A stretch of 8,386 bases of DNA from Acetatifactor sp. (GTDB lineage: Bacteria; Bacillota; Clostridia; Lachnospirales; Lachnospiraceae): NCBI GenBank assembly GCA_024699575.1, contig JAILPF010000349.1, forward strand, positions 1 to 8,386, given 5' to 3'. Shown in pieces: positions 1-5,931 of this stretch (its first letter is position 1; every line of letters starts with the position of its first letter). Position numbers and translations under genes: made by a program. The notes beneath the pieces are model-generated. The model did no database searches. It had not been told where the DNA came from and was given only the letters and a program-made list of their open reading frames with translations.

Positions 1-2
1 CC

Positions 3-755
3 GGTTCTCTGGCATATGCCATAGTTTCCGTAATAACCGGCAGATTGATTTCTGCCCTTGGCACATGGGTCGTTCCCTTGGAAGCTCTACTGATTTATGG
101 CTTACTGCTACTTGCAGTATTTACATTTCCGTTTGAAAAGCACACCTTTATCAGCAAAAAAACACGTAACCAAGGATTTCTGAAAAAATATTCCCGATTT
201 ACTGTTGTGCTCCTTGCTGCCATATGCCTTTATACGAGCCACTCATTCCTCAATAATTTTATGTTCCAGATTATCAGTGCAAAAGGCGGGGGAAGCGATT
301 CCCTGGGAATTACTCTCGCAATCGCTGCAGTGGCAGAACTGCCGGTGATGTTTTTCTTCAGCCGGTTGCTAAAACATACTTCGGCCGGAACCTGGCTGAT
401 TATCAGCGGTGTGGCATTCACTTTGAAAAACCTGGGAGCCTTTCTGGCTCCCGGTGTCACAGCTTTCTATTTTGTACAGCTGTTTCAAATTGCTGCTTTT
501 GCAGTTATCACAGTCGCATCGGTTTATTACACAGACGCAATAATGTCTCCCGAGGATGCGATAAAGGGGCAGGCATACTTTGCCCTTACCAGTACCGTCG
601 GCGCTGTACTCTGTTCTATTGTGGGCGGATGGCTGATCGACGCAAAGGGAGTGGATGCCCTATTGTTGCTAACCATCGGTTTCAGTGCGGTGGGGGCAGT
701 GATAATGGTATTTGGAGTGCTGAGCGGACATACCAAACAGGAGTCTCTCAGATGA
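3..755 (+). CDS. MFS_1-like sugar/nucleoside symporter, C-terminal part (5' end outside window)
   Basis: The reading frame is open to the left edge, so only about 250 C-terminal residues are visible; the TTG at 45 is internal and not a start. The fragment shows the end of transmembrane helix 5, helix 6 (VVPLEALLIYGLLLLAVFTF), a basic cytoplasmic loop, then six more helices, the usual second half of a 12-helix major facilitator. The stretch AELPVMFFFSRLLKHTS in helix 8 and its following loop resembles the MFS_1_like group (3-phenylpropionate transporter, LacY and nucleoside:proton symporter relatives). It would be an inner-membrane proton-coupled importer of a small sugar, nucleoside or aromatic acid; the substrate cannot be read from the fragment. 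The gene ends with TGA and is followed 50 bp later by a strong terminator, so it is separate from the genes to its right. Family call is solid; substrate is unknown. Confidence 0.85.
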   Translation, partial: GSLAYAIVSVITGRLISALGTWVVPLEALLIYGLLLLAVFTFPFEKHTFISKKTRNQGFLKKYSRFTVVLLAAICLYTSHSFLNNFMFQIISAKGGGSDSLGITLAIAAVAELPVMFFFSRLLKHTSAGTWLIISGVAFTLKNLGAFLAPGVTAFYFVQLFQIAAFAVITVASVYYTDAIMSPEDAIKGQAYFALTSTVGAVLCSIVGGWLIDAKGVDALLLLTIGFSAVGAVIMVFGVLSGHTKQESLR

Positions 756-804
756 AAAATTCTGCGCGATGCCATCCACAAGGTTTTACCGGATATCACA
801 CAAT

Positions 805-857
805 AAAACCGTCGAATTTGTCAGGACATAGTTCCCCCGGCAAATCGACGGTTTTTT
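805..857 (+). terminator. Rho-independent terminator after the MFS gene
   Basis: The left arm AAAACCGTCGAATTTG (805-820) pairs with CAAATCGACGGTTTT (841-855): 11 bp, one bulged A, then 4 bp, around a 20-nt loop. A run of six T (852-857) follows. It lies 50 bp after the MFS stop codon. The other strand also carries a short T run after the stem, so it may work weakly in both directions. Confidence 0.88.
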
Positions 858-994
858 GGTCATAGATATGTTCAAGCTCTGTTTCTACGAAATAGTATAT
901 CATATATGGACAATTTTATCAATGTACGGTCCCTTTCTTTCACATATGAGTTTAGCGGACTACTTTTGCATTATGCTTTTTGTGTGCTGATTGC
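858..994. other. Non-coding spacer between terminator and the DUF3990 promoter
   Basis: This belongs to the 324-bp gap 756-1079. After the terminator it is AT-rich, with no stable hairpin, no repeat and no credible gene. The only ORF, 868-990 (40 codons), lacks a ribosome binding site and has no recognisable sequence. The remaining part of the gap holds the putative promoter at 995-1023 and a roughly 50-nt leader. Confidence 0.6.
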
Positions 995-1023
995 TTTACT
1001 AATTCCGGTGAAAAGTTTATGAT
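995..1023 (+). promoter_or_regulatory. Putative sigma-A promoter of the DUF3990-ybaK operon
   Basis: TTTACT (995-1000, 4/6 to TTGACA) and TATGAT (1018-1023, 5/6 to TATAAT) are separated by exactly 17 bp. Transcription would start near 1030, giving a leader of about 50 nt before the ATG at 1080. No operator-like inverted repeat is visible around it. Confidence 0.5.
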
Positions 1024-1079
1024 AATAGCAGATACCAACCCTATAGATAATAAACTGAAACTTATAAAGGAGAAAAAGG

Positions 1080-1625
1080 ATGAAGCTGTACCATGCGGGA
1101 TTTGAAATCATCAAAAATCCGGATGTGCATTATGGGAGGAAAAATGCGGATTTCGGTCAAGGGTTTTATGTGACGGACCGGGAGGAATTTGCACGCCGCT
1201 GGGCAAAGGAACGCCGGGATATGCGTCCGGTCATTAATACTTATGAGATGAATTTCGATGGCCTGAAGGTACATCGGTTCAAGCGCGACCACGAGTGGTT
1301 TACATATATTTTTGGGAACCGCCGGGGGAAGCAGGATGGGCTTGATGCGGATGTGATCATCGGCCCCATTGCCAACGATACGATTTATGATACTTTGGGT
1401 ATGATTACCAGTGGTATTCTGTCGGATGAGGAAGCTTTAAGCCTTTTACAGATTGGACCGGAATATTACCAGATTGTACTCAAGTCAGAAAAGGCAGCTG
1501 CCAATTTACAGTGGCTTGAGGCAAGAAAATTGCGTGATGACGAGATTGGCGGCTACAGAGAAATACTGCAGAAGGAGCAGCAGGAGTATCTGGAGACAAT
1601 CAGTAAGAAGATGCAGGAGTTTTAA
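1080..1625 (+). CDS. DUF3990 family protein, putative ADP-ribosyltransferase fold
   Basis: 181 residues, about the usual size for DUF3990 (PF13151). Family landmarks are in order: YHAG (4-7), PDVHYGRKNADFGQGFYVT (14-32), a WA motif (41-42), the acidic DADVIIGPIAND block (89-100), and YYQIVLKSEKA (129-139) followed by LQW. From memory, the family is placed with ADP-ribosyltransferase folds; H5, the Y30 of GQGFY and Q131 would be an H-Y-Q type triad, which is inference. The last 35 residues are charged and probably helical. No signal peptide or membrane segment, so cytoplasmic. AAAGGAG (1066-1072) sits 7 nt before the ATG, giving a firm start. It is one base upstream of ybaK, whose ribosome site lies inside its 3' end, so the two are co-transcribed. 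The small DUF3791 protein that often accompanies DUF3990 is not present. Substrate and role are unknown. Confidence 0.85.
   Translation: MKLYHAGFEIIKNPDVHYGRKNADFGQGFYVTDREEFARRWAKERRDMRPVINTYEMNFDGLKVHRFKRDHEWFTYIFGNRRGKQDGLDADVIIGPIANDTIYDTLGMITSGILSDEEALSLLQIGPEYYQIVLKSEKAAANLQWLEARKLRDDEIGGYREILQKEQQEYLETISKKMQEF
1616..1619 (+). promoter_or_regulatory. Ribosome binding site of ybaK inside the DUF3990 gene
   Basis: GGAG lies 7 nt before the ATG at 1627 and within the last codons of the DUF3990 gene. It fixes the ybaK start at 1627 rather than the longer in-frame opening at 1453, and points to translational coupling of the two genes. Confidence 0.65.
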
Positions 1626-1626
1626 G

Positions 1627-2103
1627 ATGAAAAAAGATGAAAAAACCAATGTAATGAGAATTCTTGACGGAAAGAAGATAGCATATGAAAGTCATAGCTA
1701 TGAACCGGATGCCACGATGAGCGGTGAACAGATAGCCGCTATTCTTGGAGAAAATGCAGAAAAAGTGTTTAAAACGCTGGTAACTCAGGGAAGAAGTGGG
1801 GCATACTATGTGTTTGTGGTTCCGGTGAAGGAAGAACTTGATTTAAAAAAGGCTGCAAAAGCATCGGGCGAAAAGGCCATCAGCATGATAAAACAAAAAG
1901 AGCTCCTTCCTCTGACTGGTTACGTCCACGGAGGGTGTTCGCCCATCGGAATGAAGAAGCAATTTCCTACATTTATTCATGAAACAGCTTTGCAACTTGA
2001 CAAGATTTTTGTCAGCGCAGGAAAAGTAGGGTTTCAGATTGAACTTGCACCCGGTGACCTTACTGCGGTTGCGGGATGCAAAACAGCGGATGTTGTCTTG
2101 TAA
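1627..2103 (+). CDS. ybaK: Cys-tRNA(Pro) deacylase, YbaK/EbsC family
   Basis: 158 residues, matching E. coli YbaK (about 159). YbaK is a stand-alone editing enzyme that hydrolyses Cys-tRNA(Pro) made in error by prolyl-tRNA synthetase, and acts in the cytoplasm, often with ProRS. Landmarks visible: VFKTLV (47-52), whose K49 matches the conserved substrate-binding lysine of the family; the GYVHGGCSPIGMKK block (98-111), nearly identical to well studied YbaK proteins; and AGKVGFQIELAPGDL (131-145). The start is placed at the ATG following GGAG; a second ATG at residue 10 is less well supported. It shares an operon with the DUF3990 gene and ends 20 bp from the convergent yczE-type gene without a visible terminator. 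Related INS-domain proteins edit other aminoacyl-tRNAs, but the GGCSPIG motif favours YbaK proper. Confidence 0.93.
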   Translation: MKKDEKTNVMRILDGKKIAYESHSYEPDATMSGEQIAAILGENAEKVFKTLVTQGRSGAYYVFVVPVKEELDLKKAAKASGEKAISMIKQKELLPLTGYVHGGCSPIGMKKQFPTFIHETALQLDKIFVSAGKVGFQIELAPGDLTAVAGCKTADVVL

Positions 2104-2123
2104 TTTGAGAATATAATGCGAAC

Positions 2124-2729
2124 TCACGCAATCAGACGACCTACCCATTCGACAGCCGGTCCCAGCGTAAAAGCAATCAAAACAGTCAATATTCCAATGC
2201 TTCCATCCAGCGCAAAGGCTATGACAATGACACTGCTGTCGTAGATAATACGAACTGCTTTCAAGGAGACTTTGGGGAATTTTTTTGCCAGAATAAAGGC
2301 TACTGCGTCGTAGGGACCAGTACCCAGATTCATATCCATATACACTGCTGCAGCGAGAACGAAAACAAGCAGTGACGGAACCAGAATCCCGATTCTCACC
2401 GGAAGCTTGGTGAATAAATCGGCTGGCAGAACCTTGTTCCAGAGTGCCAGGAAAAAGTCCAGTGAATAGCCGACTAAGAACATGTTAGCAAGTGTTCCTA
2501 AACCAATATATTTCCTGTCGGAGAACAGGACTATGAAAAACAGGATGGAATTGAGGATTGCCTGCCAGTTGCCGATGGATATTCCCAGTTTTCTGGAAAC
2601 AGCGTAGTTTAAAGCGGTGTAAGGGTCTGTGCCCATGTTGATTAAGATTAACCATGACAGAGCAAAGCCCATGGTGATAACCGCTAATATAACATAAATT
2701 GAATGTGTCATTGTCTTTTTGGTTAACAT
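2124..2729 (-). CDS. YczE/YitT-type integral membrane protein (DUF6198-like)
   Basis: 201 residues with about six hydrophobic segments (roughly 11-32, 54-69, 74-97, 113-136, 160-176, 179-200), so a polytopic inner-membrane protein. The motif MGTDPYTALNYAV (32-44) recurs as LGTGPYDAVAFIL (135-147) about 103 residues later; this GT-PY-A signature is typical of the YczE family (COG2364), and suggests an internal duplication. No biochemical function is established; family members are generally annotated as transport-related or hypothetical. The start is fixed by AAGGAT (complement of 2737-2744), 8 nt before the ATG at 2729. It is divergent from the AraC-type gene and converges on ybaK with a 20-bp gap. 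The AraC neighbour is a natural candidate for its regulator. Confidence 0.85.
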   Translation of the reverse strand: MLTKKTMTHSIYVILAVITMGFALSWLILINMGTDPYTALNYAVSRKLGISIGNWQAILNSILFFIVLFSDRKYIGLGTLANMFLVGYSLDFFLALWNKVLPADLFTKLPVRIGILVPSLLVFVLAAAVYMDMNLGTGPYDAVAFILAKKFPKVSLKAVRIIYDSSVIVIAFALDGSIGILTVLIAFTLGPAVEWVGRLIA

Positions 2730-2734
2730 GTTAA
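2723..2734. promoter_or_regulatory. 12-bp perfect palindrome over the yczE-type start codon
   Basis: TTAACATGTTAA reads the same on both strands and includes the minus-strand start codon (2727-2729). It lies in the 36-bp divergent gap between the membrane-protein and AraC-type genes, where an operator would be expected. AraC proteins more often bind direct repeats, so the binding protein, if any, is unknown. Confidence 0.35.
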
Positions 2735-2765
2735 AAATCCTTTCAAATAGTTCCGGGAGAGAAAA

Positions 2766-3638
2766 ATGCTTGTAAATTATTCCGATTTGAACATTGCTTT
2801 TACAATTGAAAATGTTTCATTCACTGTTCTGAACATGGCGTTTGAAGAGTTCAGGCGAAACATCCCGATGCATTCTCATAGCGCACAAAGCTATGAGGTA
2901 CATTATATTGCAGGTGGTAGTGGAAAAGCAATCATAAATGAACAAATCTTTGAGTTACTTCCAAATACTTTGTACGTTACCGGACCTGGTGTGAAGCATG
3001 AACAACTGTCGACACCGGAGAACCCCATGAAAGAGTACTGCATCTATCTGCATACGGAGGCAATGCCAAGAACGAAAAAGGCCACGGTTGCATCTTCCTT
3101 TTTGCAGACATCTTTTTGGTTTGGCAATGCATCTGGAAATATTTTACCCATTTTGCAGCAATTGTTTGAAGAAATGCAACAAAAACACATAGGGTATCGG
3201 ATTATCGTCGAGTCTCTTTTACGACAATTTCTGGTCGCTGTTGTCAGATGCTATGTAGCAGGCAACAGGCAGACAGGGATAGATAATGCCGGTCGCAGTA
3301 CAGTGAGCCTTGATACACAGCGTTGCTATATCATTGAGACCTATTTTTTGTTCGAGTATACGACAATCACCCTGCATAAGCTTGCGGAAAGTACGGGCGT
3401 GAGTACCAGGCAGCTGGAGCGCTTTCTGAAGGAACAGTACGGTAAAACATTTTTGCAGATGAAAAATGAAGCTAGGATGTCTGCTGCGGCGACGCTCCTT
3501 AGCACCACAGACAAAAGTATTACAGAGATATCCATGGAATTGGATTATGCTTCCCCGGATGCGTTTTCCAGAGCATTTCGCAATTTCCATCATGTCAGTG
3601 CGAGAGAATATCGCAAAAATTATTCATATATTTTATAA
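2766..3638 (+). CDS. AraC-family transcriptional regulator with N-terminal cupin sensor
   Basis: 290 residues, standard for the family. The N-terminal half is a cupin-type ligand domain: the H-rich stretch PMHSHSAQSYEVHYIAGGSG (34-53), then LLPNTLYVTGPGVKHEQ (64-80). The C-terminal half has two helix-turn-helix motifs: LHKLAESTGVSTRQLERFLK (203-222) and ITEISMELDYASPDAFSRAF (252-271), closed by HHVSAREYRKNY in place of the usual G-TP-YR. Soluble DNA-binding protein; AraC members with this layout are usually sugar-responsive activators. GGGAG (2755-2759) lies 6 nt before the ATG. It is divergent from the membrane-protein gene and tail-to-tail with the GH95 gene, whose last 19 bp it overlaps. 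Likely targets are either neighbour, or itself; the inducer is unknown. The expected glycine of the second motif is replaced by D in LDYAS, a common variation. Confidence 0.93.
   Translation: MLVNYSDLNIAFTIENVSFTVLNMAFEEFRRNIPMHSHSAQSYEVHYIAGGSGKAIINEQIFELLPNTLYVTGPGVKHEQLSTPENPMKEYCIYLHTEAMPRTKKATVASSFLQTSFWFGNASGNILPILQQLFEEMQQKHIGYRIIVESLLRQFLVAVVRCYVAGNRQTGIDNAGRSTVSLDTQRCYIIETYFLFEYTTITLHKLAESTGVSTRQLERFLKEQYGKTFLQMKNEARMSAAATLLSTTDKSITEISMELDYASPDAFSRAFRNFHHVSAREYRKNYSYIL
2776..2805 (-). promoter_or_regulatory. Possible promoter of the yczE-type gene, inside the araC-type 5' coding region
   Basis: On the minus strand TTGTAA (complement of 2800-2805) and AATAAT (complement of 2776-2781) are 18 bp apart, 4/6 and 5/6 to consensus. 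The start would be near 2769, about 40 nt before the ATG. The divergent gap itself is too short to hold this promoter, so it has to sit within the neighbouring gene. Confidence 0.35.
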
Positions 3639-5752
3639 TCTGTCAGTTTACTTTCCTTCCAGTAAATATCAATGGAACGTCCTTCTTTTAAGCGAAGTCC
3701 CTTGATATAGCCATCTGACCACTCAGTGGGAAGTGCCGGAAGGATTTTAAGTGTTCCTTTTCGATTCTGAACCAGCATGTTGGCAATCGCTGCGGTTGCA
3801 CCGAAATTTGCGTCAATCTGGAAGGGCGGATGGTCGCCCCAAAGGTTGTTGTGGGTTGCATTGCAGAGTAATTTGTTCAGGTACGTAAAGGCTTTTTCGC
3901 CTTCGCCCAAGATAGCAAGCAGATTGATAATCCATGCACAGCTCCAGCCGGTGTGCCCGCTTCCATTCTCCATTCTGTGTTGTAATGCTATGCGACAGGC
4001 ATTTTTTAACTGTTCATCGTTTTCAAATTCTTCTGATGGGAACAGCCCGTAGAGGTGTGATAAATGTCGCTGACCGGGTTCCTTTTCTTCGAATTCTTCA
4101 TTCCATTCCAGAATCTGCCCATAGCTTCCGATAGTGAGGGGAGCAAGTTTCTCTAAACGAATCTGTATGTCTGGCAACAGTTCATCGGTGATTCCCAGAA
4201 TTTCACAGGTCTTTTGGAAATGATGGAACACCTCCCTGATTAATGTTAAATCCATGGCGGTATTCATGGCAATGCAACAGTCACCGTCTTCGGTGAGAAA
4301 TCTGTTTTCGGGTGAAGTGGAGGGGCAGGATACATAAATTCCGTTATACTCATAGAGCCAGTCCACCAAAAACAAAGAGGCTTCTTTGAGAATCGGATAC
4401 ACTGTATCTCGCAAATAATTCTCATCAGGATTATACTCGTAATGCCTATAGATTTCATCGACCAGCCAGGCACCGCCCATAGGCCAGAAGCCCCAAGTGG
4501 CACTGATACCTTCCCCTTTATCATGACCGTGGGCATAGCCTGCCGGATTGGTGTTGCCCCAGTAATCAGCGTTGTGGTGGTGGACAAAACCGCGACAGCC
4601 ATAATGGATATGAGCTGTTTTTTGACCCTCTTTCACCAGTTTTTTTATGAATTCAATGTAAGGGGATATGCATTCTGTGAGGTCGCAACTTTGAGCAGGC
4701 CAATAATTCATCTGGAGATTGATATTGGTGGTAAAATTACTGCACCATGGTGCACGGAACTGCCAACTCCAGATTCCCTGCAGGTTGGCAGGCAGACTTC
4801 CTTCTCTGGAAGAACTGATCAGAAGATAACGCCCATATTGGAAATACAGGGCATATAAGCTGTTGTCTTTTACACCCTCCCTTAAATTTTGCAGACGGAC
4901 ATTGGTGGGAAGAGGTGATTGCTCGCCCAGATAGAAGTCTACTTTTTTATAGATAGACTGATAATCCGTGATGTGTGCTTCTTTCCATGCATCAAATCCG
5001 GCAGTGACATCAAAAGAGATTTCTTTTACTGCCCAGATGGCGAGTATGGTGGAAGATGCATCTGTAATCTGCAACTGATTCTCTTGGACGGACACTTGTC
5101 CGTCGCAGGACAGAATTTGTACTCCGGCGGAAAATGCCATCCCCTGTGTCCCTTGAACGATAGGGGGCTCCTGATGAACATAAATGGGATCCAGATGCTC
5201 AGGGCACTGCCCGTTTACGGAGATACCTTGTTTGGAAACAACCTGAGAGTGTTTTATTTCAGATTGAAAAGCTAAATGGAAATGAAGCTCTTTGCTGTCA
5301 CAGGTAAACTTTATAAAAATAGCGTTGGCAGGGTAGCTTGCAAAATATTCCCTTTTGTATTGGTGACCGTTTTGGCAATAGGAGACATTTGCTATCGCCT
5401 CTTCGATGTCAAGAACTCTTTTGTAATTTGTAATTTCTCCAACGGTATGAAAACGAAAAAACAAATCCCCCAAAGGCAGATAACTCTCATTATATTCAGC
5501 TAACATGTGATTTTGGATGAGGGCCTCCGCATCTGTATATTTTCGGTTTTCTACTAATTGTCTCGCTTTTTTCAGATATTCAAATGCATGGTGATTGTTT
5601 TTGTCGTGGGGATAGCCGGACCAAAGACTGTCCTGATTTAAGCCGAGGTGTTCTTCTTTGGTATTTCCCCAGATCATTGCCCCAAGACTACCGTTTCCGA
5701 TTGGCAAAGTTTCCTCCCAACAGGATGCGGGATTAGTATAATAAAGCTGCAT
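3620..5752 (-). CDS. GH95 family alpha-L-fucosidase, cytoplasmic
   Basis: 710 residues, typical of single-domain GH95. It starts with an N-terminal beta domain containing LPIGNGSLGAMIWG (16-29) and LNQDSLWSG (38-46), then a linker and the (alpha/alpha)6 catalytic barrel. Active-site signatures: TTNINLQMNYWPA (341-353) with N343 and N345, CPSTSPEN (476-483) with E482, and PPFQIDANFG (642-651) with D647. These match the Asn pair, general-acid Glu and Asp of Bifidobacterium AfcA, the 1,2-alpha-L-fucosidase that inverts with an Asn-Asp activated water. All key residues are present. No signal peptide or anchor, so it should act in the cytoplasm on imported fucosylated oligosaccharides. AAAGGAG (complement of 5760-5766) is 7 nt before the ATG. 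Some GH95 members act on alpha-L-galactosides, so exact substrate is not certain. A monocistronic, probably activator-dependent gene, since no good -35 is visible. Confidence 0.93.
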   Translation of the reverse strand: MQLYYTNPASCWEETLPIGNGSLGAMIWGNTKEEHLGLNQDSLWSGYPHDKNNHHAFEYLKKARQLVENRKYTDAEALIQNHMLAEYNESYLPLGDLFFRFHTVGEITNYKRVLDIEEAIANVSYCQNGHQYKREYFASYPANAIFIKFTCDSKELHFHLAFQSEIKHSQVVSKQGISVNGQCPEHLDPIYVHQEPPIVQGTQGMAFSAGVQILSCDGQVSVQENQLQITDASSTILAIWAVKEISFDVTAGFDAWKEAHITDYQSIYKKVDFYLGEQSPLPTNVRLQNLREGVKDNSLYALYFQYGRYLLISSSREGSLPANLQGIWSWQFRAPWCSNFTTNINLQMNYWPAQSCDLTECISPYIEFIKKLVKEGQKTAHIHYGCRGFVHHHNADYWGNTNPAGYAHGHDKGEGISATWGFWPMGGAWLVDEIYRHYEYNPDENYLRDTVYPILKEASLFLVDWLYEYNGIYVSCPSTSPENRFLTEDGDCCIAMNTAMDLTLIREVFHHFQKTCEILGITDELLPDIQIRLEKLAPLTIGSYGQILEWNEEFEEKEPGQRHLSHLYGLFPSEEFENDEQLKNACRIALQHRMENGSGHTGWSCAWIINLLAILGEGEKAFTYLNKLLCNATHNNLWGDHPPFQIDANFGATAAIANMLVQNRKGTLKILPALPTEWSDGYIKGLRLKEGRSIDIYWKESKLTDYKIYE

Positions 5753-5782
5753 TTTTTTGCTCCTTTACCGAGTGATAATGAT

Positions 5783-5788
5783 ATTGTA
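5783..5788 (-). promoter_or_regulatory. Possible -10 element of the GH95 gene
   Basis: TACAAT on the minus strand lies about 30 bp before the GH95 start, but no recognisable -35 is found 16-18 bp upstream. That pattern fits a promoter that needs an activator, or the true promoter is further into the 179-bp divergent gap. Confidence 0.3.
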
Positions 5789-5849
5789 CGAGAAAGTAAT
5801 AAAAAATACCCCTACTGAATGCGACATATATTGAATGAAAATGTCTGAT

Positions 5850-5878
5850 TTGAACGATGGATTGATTTGTGGTACAAT
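5850..5878 (+). promoter_or_regulatory. Sigma-A promoter of the FrhB-type gene
   Basis: TTGAAC (5850-5855, 5/6) and TACAAT (5873-5878, 5/6) are separated by exactly 17 bp. The start would be near 5885, giving a leader of about 47 nt. An inverted pair ATTTGT (5865-5870) and ACAAAT (5882-5887) brackets the -10 element and could be an operator. Confidence 0.65.
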
Positions 5879-5914
5879 AATACAAATATTGCTGTAAACA
5901 ATGGGAATTGACAC

Positions 5915-5920
5915 GGGAGG
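5915..5920 (+). promoter_or_regulatory. Ribosome binding site deciding the FrhB-type start
   Basis: GGGAGG ends 11 nt before the ATG at 5932, with a second GAGG nearer. The alternative in-frame TTG at 5908 lies upstream of this site and so is not a likely start. Confidence 0.6.
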
Positions 5921-5931
5921 AAAAGAGGTTC

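Noticed and set aside
868..990. 40-codon + strand ORF upstream of the DUF3990 gene, considered as a DUF3791-like small partner
   Set aside because: No ribosome binding site, no likeness to DUF3791, odd composition rich in Cys, Phe and Tyr; best explained as chance.
1453..1626. Longer N-terminal extension of ybaK starting at 1453
   Set aside because: It overlaps the DUF3990 gene in another frame, has no ribosome site, and the family length fits the ATG at 1627.
3219..3593. Minus-strand ORF of 124 codons opposite the AraC gene
   Set aside because: Shadow of a clear AraC coding frame; no ribosome site and no recognisable sequence.
4442..4858. Plus-strand ORF of 138 codons opposite GH95
   Set aside because: Antisense shadow of the conserved GH95 catalytic region.
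5908..5913. Perfect TTGACA as a -35 box
   Set aside because: A matching -10 would fall inside the FrhB-type gene and would bypass the start codon; the TTGAAC/TACAAT pair is better placed.
5908..5931. TTG start for the FrhB-type gene
   Set aside because: It lies upstream of the GGGAGG site; the ATG at 5932 follows that site.
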